NCBI RefSeq assembly: GCF_022952855.1
Contig: NZ_JALJDX010000202.1
Span: 1 to 64,000, forward strand
Length of the DNA stretch: 64,000 nucleotides
Direction: 5' to 3'
Source of the DNA: Pseudomonas sp. RGM2987
GTDB taxonomy: Bacteria > Pseudomonadota > Gammaproteobacteria > Pseudomonadales > Pseudomonadaceae
Shown: positions 40,930 to 50,024 of the stretch, one piece after another
How the letters are laid out: each line of letters begins with the position of its first letter
Position numbering within the stretch: position 1 is the stretch's first letter
Position numbers and translations under genes: made by a program
Notes under the pieces: model-generated
The model's database searches: none
Told to the model about the DNA's origin: nothing
Seen by the model: only the letters and a program-made list of their open reading frames with translations

Positions 40930-41535
40930 ATGTTGAAAATCGTCCACTTGCTAATGGGCGCAGCTGCCCTGCTGCTGTCCTTCATCCCTAGCCTGGGTTC
41001 CGAAGCCACACCTTACCTGCAACACCCCGATGCACTGTACCTGGCCTTTTTCGGCCTGCTCAACCTGACCCTCGCGCCTGCCATTCCATACTGGAACAAA
41101 GGTCCACGTCATCAACTGCAAAACCTGGTCAGTGCCCTGCTGGTACTGGCGGTTGCCCTGCAGACCCTGGCGCTGCTGGCGCCAATGCCGGAAATCGGCG
41201 GTCAACCGGCCATTGTGTTCAGCCTCGGCTGCGCACTGCTCGCCGTGGCCCTGCACCTGGCCATCAGCTTCTATAAGAAGTCTTCGCCAGCCGCCGCGCC
41301 GCAGAACTACGACATGTCCAACCGCGATACCGGCACCGTGAAGTGGTTCAACACTTCCAAAGGTTTCGGCTTTATCTCCCGCGACTCCGGCGATGACATC
41401 TTCGTGCATTTCCGGGCCATTCGTGGCGAAGGCCACCGCGTCCTGGTAGAAGGCCAGCGCGTGGAATTCTCCGTGATGAACCGCGACAAAGGCCTGCAAG
41501 CCGAAGACGTGATCGCGGCACTGCCGCGTCGCTGA
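40930..41535 (+). CDS. Membrane-anchored cold-shock-domain protein
   Basis: A 201-residue protein with two parts. Residues 1-115 have four hydrophobic spans (about 5-22, 36-53, 65-84, 93-115). Residues 130-201 are a full cold-shock domain with RNP1 KGFGFI (144-149) and RNP2 DIFVHF (156-161). The domain would face the cytoplasm if the N-terminus does. An internal ATG at residue 129 would encode a free domain, but lacks a good ribosome site. The position matches PA0961 of P. aeruginosa, annotated only as a cold-shock protein as I recall. A role in tethering mRNA at the membrane is speculation. Confidence 0.85.
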   Translation: MLKIVHLLMGAAALLLSFIPSLGSEATPYLQHPDALYLAFFGLLNLTLAPAIPYWNKGPRHQLQNLVSALLVLAVALQTLALLAPMPEIGGQPAIVFSLGCALLAVALHLAISFYKKSSPAAAPQNYDMSNRDTGTVKWFNTSKGFGFISRDSGDDIFVHFRAIRGEGHRVLVEGQRVEFSVMNRDKGLQAEDVIAALPRR

Positions 41536-41545
41536 TTCCTGCCGT

Positions 41546-41586
41546 AAAAAAAACCGCGATGCAGCTGCGCTGCTCGCGGTTTTTTA
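41546..41586 (+). terminator. Terminator after the cold-shock-domain gene
   Basis: AAAACCGCGA and TCGCGGTTTT with a GC-rich loop and a T-tract, 11 bases after the stop. The flanking A-run and T-run make it bidirectional in form. Confidence 0.93.
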
Positions 41587-41621
41587 ATGCCTGCCAATCG
41601 ACGCCAGGTCCGCAGCTTCCT

Positions 41622-41709
41622 GTGGGAGCGAGCTTGCTCGCGAAAGCGGTGGGTCAGTCGGTTGCAATGCTGGCTGATCCGCCCTCTTCGCGAGCAAGCC
41701 CGCTTTCAC
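41622..41709. repeat. REP inverted pair (REPIN), GAGCGAGCTTGCTCGC / GAGCGGGC mixed pair
   Basis: The left copy reads GTGGGAGCGAGCTTGCTCGC and the right one GCGAGCAAGCCCGCTTTCAC, so the two arms belong to different sub-variants and the right end has decayed. It lies between convergent genes. Confidence 0.9.
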
Positions 41710-41722
41710 AAGGATTGTGGCA

Positions 41723-41929
41723 CTAGTAATGCGGAGGCGGTGCCTCTTCTTCGAAAGATTCGAATTGCCCGACCATTTCCTCCTGGCGCTTGAGCAATGC
41801 CGCCATCTGTAGCTGCAACCGCTCGACCACCCTCTGTTGCTCCACCAGCACGTCGTTCAATGCCTGGATGGTGTCATCCTGAAACGCCAGGCGACTTTCA
41901 AGCTCGGTAACACGTTCCTCAAGGTTCAT
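41723..41929 (-). CDS. slyX: SlyX family protein
   Basis: A 68-residue protein that is mostly one coiled coil ([19 protein letters not shown] and on) with the typical C-terminal PPPHY. The function is unknown. The ATG at 41929 gives the family start [11 protein letters not shown]. It follows the HIT gene by four bases and is probably translated with it. Confidence 0.93.
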   Translation of the reverse strand: MNLEERVTELESRLAFQDDTIQALNDVLVEQQRVVERLQLQMAALLKRQEEMVGQFESFEEEAPPPHY

Positions 41930-41933
41930 GGCA

Positions 41934-42359
41934 TCAGCCCTCCAGAAACTTGAAATCATCGGTCAGGGCCATTCGCAGACGCTCGCGGACAGCCGTAACC
42001 TGCACCTCAGTATAAGGCACGGCCGAATGTTTGCCCCAGACCGGGGCAGGCCAGGCGGCATCATCACGCTTGCGTACGATGACATGCATATGCAGCTGGC
42101 TGACCACGTTACCCAAGGTTGCAACGTTCATTTTGTCGGCATCGAACGAATCTTTCAGTGTTTCAGCCAACGCCGTGGTTTCTTTCCACAACTGTTGCTG
42201 ATCAATGTCATCCAACTGAAACAATTCACTGATATTTTCCCGCCGCGGTACGAGGATGAACCACGGGTAGTTGGAGTCATTGGACAACAGCAACCGGCAC
42301 AGCGGGAAATCACCGATGGGCAGTGTGTCTTGTTGCAGTCGTGGGTCTAAGGCAAACAC
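41934..42359 (-). CDS. HIT family protein
   Basis: A 141-residue histidine-triad nucleotide-binding protein. The GTG at 42359 gives [12 protein letters not shown], which fits the family start; the longer frame to 42458 is not conserved-looking. The triad region reads QLHMHVIV, with Gln at the place of the first His, as in a sub-group of the superfamily. Probably a nucleotidyl hydrolase or transferase of unknown substrate. Coupled with slyX (PA0959-PA0960 order). Confidence 0.9.
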   Translation of the reverse strand: MFALDPRLQQDTLPIGDFPLCRLLLSNDSNYPWFILVPRRENISELFQLDDIDQQQLWKETTALAETLKDSFDADKMNVATLGNVVSQLHMHVIVRKRDDAAWPAPVWGKHSAVPYTEVQVTAVRERLRMALTDDFKFLEG

Positions 42360-43242
42360 CGTGCGTACTCCTCGTTGTTGATCCTGCCCGGATGGGCGGC
42401 CCGCAGGCCTGCCTTGGGCGCAGACCCGCAGCATACCTGCGAACGCCGGAACGTTCACTGCGTACCGTCCGAGGCAGGCCCGACACTGATCTCCCTGAAT
42501 TTTTATCCAGACGCGCCATTAACCGGTGCAGCGCCCCGCACCCATTCGGCGCATGCGGCAGCTGTCCGGCCCTGGCCGGAGTGATACCTGCTGCGGCAGT
42601 TGTAGGTTTTTCGCACAACTTGAAAAATTTTTGCACCAAAACAGCACAGTGCGTCTACGCTCAGTGCACGAAGTATCCGGGATTTACCCACCGAATGGGG
42701 TGAACCGGTAACGCTTTTGGTTGTCTCGCGAGGTTTTCGAACGGCAACCATGGCACCTGCGCAGCAGTCAACCCTATTTAAAACAAGGCCTTTGGAGCCC
42801 GGTTTCATGAGGTTTCACCGCGACCGCAGCGAGGATGTGAAAAAAATGTGAATGGAAATCGGATTTGTGCATGCTTGTTGCATTCATCCACACATCGTCT
42901 GGATGGGCCTGCCGGAACGCGGACCCTCAAGACCTGAAAATTAAAGTGGCAAGGCTGCCCAAGGAGCTTCAAGCGCGGTAATGATGGACTCTTTACACCG
43001 ATGCCGGAAAAAGAAAAACAACATTAAAGTTGTGAGTCCGAGTGCATGGGTTCAGCCCAAATGCGACATGGATCGAGCCATTGGCGACAGGGTCGTAAAG
43101 AAGCTGAAAGGTTGTATGGGCAAGTATCGCCAATAGGGTCGGCGTGATATAAGTTTGCGCCGGCACAATAAAGAAAGAGCCGCCCAGATAATAAAACAGG
43201 TGGGACGGCAGTACTCTTCTAAAACCAAAGGAGCAAATCACG
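42360..43242. other. Long intergenic region upstream of oprD
   Basis: 883 bases without a gene that I can support; the frames here (for example 42323-42703) lack family features. It holds an ArgR-like direct repeat (43063-43089) and an A-rich AAAAACAACA stretch near 43014-43023 resembling Hfq/Crc target motifs. The last 200 bases are AT-richer and should contain the oprD promoter. A small RNA is possible but unproven. Confidence 0.5.
43063..43089 (-). promoter_or_regulatory. Candidate ArgR binding site upstream of oprD
   Basis: Two copies of TGTCGC (minus strand; 43084-43089 and 43063-43068) are exactly 21 bases apart, the direct-repeat period I recall for P. aeruginosa ArgR (TGTCGC-N8-AA-N5). 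The AA of that consensus is missing in both, which lowers confidence. OprD of P. aeruginosa is known to be induced by arginine through ArgR. Confidence 0.45.
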
Positions 43243-44571
43243 ATGCGCGTGATGAAGTGGAGCATGATCGCACTGGCCGTTGCTGCAGCAGCCAGTACTC
43301 AAATGGCTACGGCCGCACCTTTCGTAAGTGACCAGTCTGAAGCCAAGGGCTTCGTTGAAGATGCCAGCGCCAAATTGCTGCTGCGCAACTACTACTTCAA
43401 CCGTGACCGCAAAGACGGCGCGACCGATCAAAAAGACTGGACTCAGGGCATCTGGGGTAACTTCAACTCCGGTTACACCCAAGGCACCGTCGGCGTCGGC
43501 GTTGACGCATTCGGTTACCTGGCAGTCAAACTGGACGGCGGCGACGGTACCGGCGGCACCGGCAACATGAGCCGCGACGCCGACGGCGATGTCAACGACA
43601 GCCAAGGCAAAGCCGGCGCAGCCATCAAGTTCCGCGTATCCAAAACCGAACTGAAAATCGGTGACCAGCAGCCAAGCACTGCTCCAGTGTTCGCTGTCGG
43701 TGGCTCCCGCGTCCTGCCTCAAACTGCCAGCGGTTTCCAACTGCAGAGCAGTGAAGTCAAAGACCTCGACCTCGAAGCCGGTCACTTCTACTCGGGTACC
43801 AGCCAGGACCGCAACGCCCGTGACGGCGGCCTGTATGCAACCTACGCTGGCGTAGAAGCCAACACCATCGACTACGCAGGTGGTAAATATTCCTTCACTG
43901 ACAACCTGAGCGCATCGATCTACGGCGCCCAGTTGGAAGACATCTGGAACCAGTACTACGGTAACCTGAACTACACCATTCCAATGGGTGGTGATCAGTC
44001 GCTGAACCTGGACGGTAACATCTACCGCACCACCGACACCGGCAGCTCCAAAGCCGGCGACATCAGCAACACCGCGTTCTCCCTGGCTGCTGCGTTCTCG
44101 TTCCTGAAAGCGCACACCATCACCGTTGCCTTCCAGAAAATCAACGGCGACACTCCGTTCGACTACATCGGTGTGGGCAAGAACAACCGTGGCGGCGACT
44201 CGATCTTCCTCGCCAACTCCATCCAGTACTCTGACTTCAACGCCCCAGGCGAGAAGTCTGCCCAGATCCGTTACGATCTGAAAATGGCTGAGTACGGCGT
44301 TCCTGGCCTGAGCTTCATGACCCGCTACGTCAAAGGTTGGGACATCGACGGCACCAACACCCCAGCAGGCAGCCCTTACGCTGGTCTGTACGGTGAAGAC
44401 GGCAAGCACAACGAAACCAACTTCGAAGCCAAGTACGTTGTTCAGTCTGGCCCGGCCAAAGATCTTTCCTTCCGTGTTCGTCAAGCCTGGCACTACGCTA
44501 ACGCTGACGAAGGTGAAGGCGATATCAAAGAGTTCCGCCTGATCGTCGACTACCCGATTTCGGTTCTGTAA
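43243..44571 (+). CDS. oprD: OprD family outer-membrane porin
   Basis: A 442-residue, 18-strand type porin of the OprD family for basic amino acids, peptides or small acids. The signal peptide ends at about residue 25 (MATAA/PFVS), and the mature start is typical (QSEAKGFVEDASAKLLLRNYY). The protein ends in YPISVL, a usual hydrophobic terminal strand. A GGAGC ribosome site precedes the ATG. Neighbours (HIT, slyX, cold-shock, dps, aspS) match PA0958-PA0963, so it is positionally OprD, but the substrate in this species is inferred. Confidence 0.92.
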   Translation: MRVMKWSMIALAVAAAASTQMATAAPFVSDQSEAKGFVEDASAKLLLRNYYFNRDRKDGATDQKDWTQGIWGNFNSGYTQGTVGVGVDAFGYLAVKLDGGDGTGGTGNMSRDADGDVNDSQGKAGAAIKFRVSKTELKIGDQQPSTAPVFAVGGSRVLPQTASGFQLQSSEVKDLDLEAGHFYSGTSQDRNARDGGLYATYAGVEANTIDYAGGKYSFTDNLSASIYGAQLEDIWNQYYGNLNYTIPMGGDQSLNLDGNIYRTTDTGSSKAGDISNTAFSLAAAFSFLKAHTITVAFQKINGDTPFDYIGVGKNNRGGDSIFLANSIQYSDFNAPGEKSAQIRYDLKMAEYGVPGLSFMTRYVKGWDIDGTNTPAGSPYAGLYGEDGKHNETNFEAKYVVQSGPAKDLSFRVRQAWHYANADEGEGDIKEFRLIVDYPISVL

Positions 44572-44597
44572 TTGCCGAAAGCTAGTTCGCGGTAATC

Positions 44598-44632
44598 AAA
44601 AAAAGGCCCATCTTCGGATGGGCCTTTTTCAT
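44598..44632 (+). terminator. Terminator after oprD
   Basis: AAAAAAAGGCCCATC-TTCG-GATGGGCCTTTTTC, a UUCG-capped hairpin with T-run, usable in both directions, between convergent oprD and the MscS gene. Confidence 0.95.
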
Positions 44633-44684
44633 GGGGTCTACTTCGTGGGAACCCTGACCGAAGGGATAGGCAAGTACCGGAGGA

Positions 44685-45530
44685 TCATTGCGCCGAGGAG
44701 GATTCCTGAACTACCCGAATCACCCGCTGGGGAAACGGAATATCAATCCCCGCATCCTTCAAGCGATCCCGGGCCTGTTCATTGAGCATGAACATCACAC
44801 TCCAGTAATCCGCCGTCTTCACCCAAATCCGCAACGACACGGTGATCGAGCTGTCGCCCAAGGTGGAAATCACCGCTTCAGGCGCCGGGTCAGCCAGTAC
44901 GCGCTCATCCTTCGCCAGGTCGAGCAACACCTGCCGGGCCTTTTGCAGGTCGGCCTGATAGTCCACGCCCACGTCGAACACCACTTTGCGGGTCGGCTGG
45001 CGATTGGTGTTGGTGATGATGCCGTTCGACAGGTTGCCGTTGGGCACGATGACGGTCTTGTTGTCACCGGTGCGCAGCACGGTGTGGAAGATCTGGATGC
45101 TGTCGACCGTGCCGGCCACGCCCTGGGCCTCGATCCAGTCACCGATGCGGAATGGACGGAACAACAGGATCAGCACACCACCGGCGAAGTTCGCCAGGCT
45201 GCCCTGCAAGGCCAGGCCAATCGCCAGGCCGGCTGCGCCAATGGCGGCGACGAACGAGGTGGTCTCTACACCGATCATCGACGCGACACTGACGATCAGC
45301 AGGATCTTCAGGATGATATTCGCCAGGGTACTGATAAACCCCTGCAACGCCAGGTCAGCATTACGCAGGGCCAGCAGCGCGCCCAGTTTCTGGGTCACCT
45401 TGTTGATCAGCCACCAACCGATGGCCAGGGTGATGATCGCCAGCAGCACACGGCTGCCGTACTCCATGATCATCGGAATCCAGGCCTGGGAGGCCTTGAC
45501 CAAGTGGTCCACTTCAGCGTTCAAGTCCAT
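44685..45530 (-). CDS. mscS: Small-conductance mechanosensitive channel, MscS family
   Basis: A 281-residue MscS-type channel, near the length of the E. coli protein. There are three N-terminal spans, the third with the Gly/Ala pore helix (GAAGLAIGLALQGSLANF), and the beta domain (FRPFRIGDWIEAQGVAGTV). It opens under turgor stress. It ends a plus-strand run by convergence with oprD; a REP pair separates it from yajQ. Confidence 0.95.
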   Translation of the reverse strand: MDLNAEVDHLVKASQAWIPMIMEYGSRVLLAIITLAIGWWLINKVTQKLGALLALRNADLALQGFISTLANIILKILLIVSVASMIGVETTSFVAAIGAAGLAIGLALQGSLANFAGGVLILLFRPFRIGDWIEAQGVAGTVDSIQIFHTVLRTGDNKTVIVPNGNLSNGIITNTNRQPTRKVVFDVGVDYQADLQKARQVLLDLAKDERVLADPAPEAVISTLGDSSITVSLRIWVKTADYWSVMFMLNEQARDRLKDAGIDIPFPQRVIRVVQESSSAQ

Positions 45531-45562
45531 CGTGTTCTCCTTTTCCTGTAGCGAGCGGCATT

Positions 45563-45651
45563 GTGGCGAGGGAGCTTGCTCCCGCTTGGGTGCGTAGCGC
45601 CCACTGATAAGAGGCTGCTACGCAGCCAGCGGGAGCAAGCTCCCTCGCCAC
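45563..45651. repeat. REP inverted pair (REPIN), GAGGGAGCTTGCTCCC family
   Basis: GTGGCGAGGGAGCTTGCTCC and its complement lie between yajQ and the MscS gene, both on the minus strand. The spacer has TAGCGCCC...GGCTGCTACGC, which can extend the stem. Confidence 0.93.
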
Positions 45652-45674
45652 AGGGTCTCCATGAAACTGAAATA

Positions 45675-46160
45675 TCAGTCGCGGAAGTTGTTGAATTGCA
45701 GCGGCATGCCGAATTCCTTGCCGCGCAAGGCGGCGATGGCTTCTTGCAAGTCGTCTCGCTTCTTGCCGGTCACCCGGACCTGCTCGCCCTGGATGGCAGC
45801 CTGGACCTTGAGCTTGGCGTCCTTGATGTGAGCGACAATCTTCTTCGCCAGTTCCTTGTCGATGCCTTCCTTGAGCACGGCTTCCTGTTTCATCAGCTTG
45901 CCCGAAGCGAACGCGTCCTTGACCTCCAGGCACTGCACGTCGATCTTGCGCTTGACCAGCGCCAGCTTGAGGATCTCGATCATCGCCTCGAGCTGGAAGT
46001 CGGCCTCGGCGGTCAGGTTGACGGTCAGGTCCTTTTCCTTGAACTCGAAACTGCCCTTGCCCTTGAGGTCATAGCGACGGTCGAGTTCCTTGACGGCGTT
46101 TTCAACGGCGTTGGTGACTTCGTGTTTGTCCAGTTCGGATACCACGTCGAATGACGGCAT
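45675..46160 (-). CDS. yajQ: YajQ family nucleotide-binding protein
   Basis: A 161-residue protein beginning [15 protein letters not shown], which fixes the start. YajQ proteins bind nucleotides or tRNA, and a Xanthomonas member binds cyclic di-GMP. The two repeated ferredoxin-like halves can be recognised by length and pattern. A hairpin with six T lies between its possible promoter and its start (46177-46207), so expression may be attenuated. Confidence 0.95.
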   Translation of the reverse strand: MPSFDVVSELDKHEVTNAVENAVKELDRRYDLKGKGSFEFKEKDLTVNLTAEADFQLEAMIEILKLALVKRKIDVQCLEVKDAFASGKLMKQEAVLKEGIDKELAKKIVAHIKDAKLKVQAAIQGEQVRVTGKKRDDLQEAIAALRGKEFGMPLQFNNFRD

Positions 46161-46176
46161 GTAGTGTTCTCCAATA

Positions 46177-46207
46177 AAAAAGGCGCGCCGGTAACAAAGG
46201 CGCGCGC
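46177..46207 (-). terminator. Terminator-like hairpin in the yajQ leader
   Basis: Read on the minus strand, GCGCGCC-TTTGTTACC-GGCGCGC followed by C and six T ends 17 bases before the yajQ start. It could be an attenuator, or the terminator of an upstream gene that is no longer present. Confidence 0.7.
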
Positions 46208-46257
46208 TTGGCTTGTGGTTGAAATCGGGCTCATTATAACGGGTCTTTTCCTGCTGA

Positions 46258-47220
<963 letters not shown>

Positions 47221-47265
47221 GCAGCGGCTACGCTGGCCTCGTGTTCCTTTGCAGCGACGACTCTG

Positions 47266-49302
47266 ATGCCATTGCGCCAGCGCCTTGAAAACCTCCCGGT
47301 CGGCCAGAAACTGCTGGCCGCCCTGTTGGTGTTATTGACCACCGTTCTTTTGGTGGCCAACCTGACCTTTATCAGCGCCGCCTACTACATTTCCCAGGAA
47401 AGCATGGCCCCCCAGGCCCTGCAGACCATCGGCCGACTGGTGGCGAACCCGAGCCTGATCGCCGACGCGCTGCAATCGCCGCAAACCGCCAAGCGCCTGC
47501 TCGACGAACTCAACAGCTATGCACCATTGCGGGCCGCTGCCTTGTATGACGGCGAAGGCGAGCGCCTGGCGCAACTGCAACAGGGCGAAAAGCTCAAGCT
47601 GCCGGACCACTTCCGCAAGATGCAGACATGGCAGGCCGGTGAATTTCGCAGCAACCAGGTGATCACCCTGCCCCGCCCCGGCACAACGCCGGGCCATCTG
47701 CTGCTGGTGGCCAGCAGCGAATTGCCGACGGCGTTCTACACCGGCACCCTCACCGCCAGCCTCGGCATCCTGATCTTCAGCGTGCTGCTGTGGCTGGTCA
47801 TTGCCCAGCAGATCAAGCGCCTGATCACCCAGCCGATTCATCAGCTCGAAGAGCTGTCACGCCAGGTCACCCGCGAGGAGAACTACGCCCTGCGCGCCGC
47901 CCGGGGCAACCACGACGAGATCGGCAGCCTGGCCGAAGCGTTCAACACCATGCTGTCGCGGATCGAAGCCCGGGAACAACAGCTCAAGCGCGCCCGGGAC
48001 GATTCCCAGGCCGCTTACGACCAGGCCCAGGGCCTGGCGGAAGAAACCCGCCATACCAACCGCAAGCTGGAGTTGGAAGTCCAGGTGCGCAGCAAGATCG
48101 AGAAAAAACTCACCGGTTTCCAGAACTACCTCAACAGCATCATCGACTCCATGCCCTCGGCGCTGATCGCCCTCGACGAACAGCTCTACGTCACCCAATG
48201 GAACCAGGAGGCCAGCGCGCTCTCCGGCACCCGCCTGGACGAGGCTTTGAACCAGCCGATCTTCCTCGCCTTCGAGCCGCTCAAGCCGTACCTGCCGCAG
48301 CTCAAGCAGACCGTCGAGCAACACACGGTGGCGAAGATCGAACGGGTCACCTGGACCAAGGACGATGAAGCGCGGCACTACGCCCTGACCTTCTACCCAT
48401 TGATGGGCGGCGCCGGGCGCGGGGTGGTGATCCGCATCGATGACATCACCCAGCGCCTGTCGCTGGAAGAAATGATGGTGCAATCGGAAAAAATGCTTTC
48501 GGTCGGTGGTCTCGCGGCCGGCATGGCCCACGAAATCAACAACCCGTTGGGCGCGATCCTGCACAACGTACAGAACATCCGCCGGCGCCTGTCGCCGGAC
48601 CTGCCGAAGAACCTCGAACAGGCCGAACAACTGGGTATCGAGCTGCAGGAGGTCAATCGCTACCTGGAAGGCCGGGAGATCCCGCAGTTGCTCGACGGCA
48701 TCCAGCAGGCCGGCGCCCGGGCGGCGAAGATCGTTACCCACATGCTCAGCTTCAGCCGCCGCAGCACGCGGCAGATGGCGCCTTGCGACCTGCCGGCGCT
48801 GATCGACCAAGCGGTGGAAATTGCCGGCAACGACTTTGACCTGGCAATCGGCTTCGACTTCAAGGGCCAGGCGATCATCCGTCAATTCGACCCGAACCTC
48901 GGCCCGGTTCCCGGCACCGCCAACGAGCTGGAACAGGTGCTGCTCAACCTGTTGAAAAACGCCGCCCAGGCGATTCACCAACGCCAGGACGACAGCGAAC
49001 CGGGGCGCATCATCCTGCGCACCCGGCTGAATCCGCCGTGGGCGGAAATCCAGGTGGAAGACAACGGCATTGGCATGAGCGAAAACGTCCGTAAACGGAC
49101 CTTCGAGCCGTTCTTCACCACCAAGGAGATCGGCCAGGGCACGGGCCTGGGGCTGTCAGTGTCGTATTTCATCATCACCAATAACCACAAGGGCCAGATG
49201 GAAGTGCAATCGGCGCCGGGCCAGGGCACTTGCTTTACCCTGCGCCTGCCCTTGGCCGGCACGTCTCTCACCCAGCAGGAAAACATCCAACTGGAGCGCT
49301 GA
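47266..49302 (+). CDS. Orphan sensor histidine kinase with HAMP and PAS domains
   Basis: A 678-residue hybrid-free kinase. A membrane span at about 14-37, a periplasmic sensor (about 40-160), a second span (165-184), HAMP (185-240), coiled coil, PAS (about 283-390), HisKA with His422 (AHEINNPL) and ATPase domain (N-box LNLLKNAAQAI, G1 VEDNGIGM, G2 GQGTGLGLS) follow in order. No response regulator gene is next to it. By context (panE-like before, cobalamin adenosyltransferase after) it matches PA4398, a kinase reported to affect swarming and biofilm formation. Confidence 0.9.
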   Translation: MPLRQRLENLPVGQKLLAALLVLLTTVLLVANLTFISAAYYISQESMAPQALQTIGRLVANPSLIADALQSPQTAKRLLDELNSYAPLRAAALYDGEGERLAQLQQGEKLKLPDHFRKMQTWQAGEFRSNQVITLPRPGTTPGHLLLVASSELPTAFYTGTLTASLGILIFSVLLWLVIAQQIKRLITQPIHQLEELSRQVTREENYALRAARGNHDEIGSLAEAFNTMLSRIEAREQQLKRARDDSQAAYDQAQGLAEETRHTNRKLELEVQVRSKIEKKLTGFQNYLNSIIDSMPSALIALDEQLYVTQWNQEASALSGTRLDEALNQPIFLAFEPLKPYLPQLKQTVEQHTVAKIERVTWTKDDEARHYALTFYPLMGGAGRGVVIRIDDITQRLSLEEMMVQSEKMLSVGGLAAGMAHEINNPLGAILHNVQNIRRRLSPDLPKNLEQAEQLGIELQEVNRYLEGREIPQLLDGIQQAGARAAKIVTHMLSFSRRSTRQMAPCDLPALIDQAVEIAGNDFDLAIGFDFKGQAIIRQFDPNLGPVPGTANELEQVLLNLLKNAAQAIHQRQDDSEPGRIILRTRLNPPWAEIQVEDNGIGMSENVRKRTFEPFFTTKEIGQGTGLGLSVSYFIITNNHKGQMEVQSAPGQGTCFTLRLPLAGTSLTQQENIQLER

Positions 49303-49304
49303 GC

Positions 49305-49886
49305 ATGGGCTTTCGCCTGTCGAAGATTTACACCCGCACCGGCGATACCGGTGAAACCGGATTGGGCGATGGCCGCCGCGTGGCGAAGGACCACCCGCGA
49401 ATCGAGGCCATCGGCGAAGTGGATACGCTGAACAGCCAGTTGGGTTTGCTACTGGCCGGGCTTGCCGCCGAAACCACGCGACACCCGGATTTGCAGGAGA
49501 TCATCGATGTGCTGACGCCTTGTCAGCATCGATTGTTCGACCTCGGCGGAGAGCTGGCAATGCCGGCTTATCAGGCCCTGACCACGGCAGAAGTCGAACG
49601 ACTGGAAGCGGCGATTGACCGCTGGAACGAGGAGTTGGGGCCACTGGAAAACTTCATCCTGCCCGGCGGCTCGACCCTGATCGCCCTCGCGCACGTCTGC
49701 CGCAGCCTGGCCCGCAGCGCTGAACGTCGTTGCCAGCAGTTGAACACGGTCGAGCCACTGGCCGGGCCCGGGCTGGCCTACATCAATCGGTTATCGGATC
49801 TGCTGTTCGTGGCGGCGCGGGTGATTGCCCGGCGCCAAGGGGTTGCCGAGGTGCTTTGGGAGGCGGCGGCCAAGCCTCAGGAGTGA
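49305..49886 (+). CDS. ATP:cob(I)alamin adenosyltransferase, PduO type
   Basis: A 193-residue enzyme that makes adenosylcobalamin. The N-terminal TRTGDTGETGLGDGRR motif binds ATP, and the RSAERRCQQL segment contains the conserved Arg. The ATG at 49305 follows the kinase stop by two bases, so the two are probably co-transcribed, though the functional link is unclear. No cobalamin-dependent enzyme lies in the window. Confidence 0.93.
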   Translation: MGFRLSKIYTRTGDTGETGLGDGRRVAKDHPRIEAIGEVDTLNSQLGLLLAGLAAETTRHPDLQEIIDVLTPCQHRLFDLGGELAMPAYQALTTAEVERLEAAIDRWNEELGPLENFILPGGSTLIALAHVCRSLARSAERRCQQLNTVEPLAGPGLAYINRLSDLLFVAARVIARRQGVAEVLWEAAAKPQE

Positions 49887-49916
49887 TCACAAGGATGTAT
49901 CGCCTGGCAGGCCGCC

Positions 49917-50000
49917 TTCGCGAGCAAGCCCGCTCCCACAGTTGATCGGGTTTCTTCAGAAAGAATGCACTCCAACTGTGGGAGCGGGCTTGCTCGCGAA
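49917..50000. repeat. REP pair in outward order, GAGCGGGCTTGCTCGC family
   Basis: Unlike most pairs here, the complement copy (TTCGCGAGCAAGCCCGCTCC) comes first and the direct copy second. It lies at the 3' end of the Nudix/ThiE-like gene, and a similar pair (50992-51085) lies at its 5' end. Confidence 0.93.
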
Positions 50001-50024
50001 GGGGCCAGCAGCCACTCTATAAAA

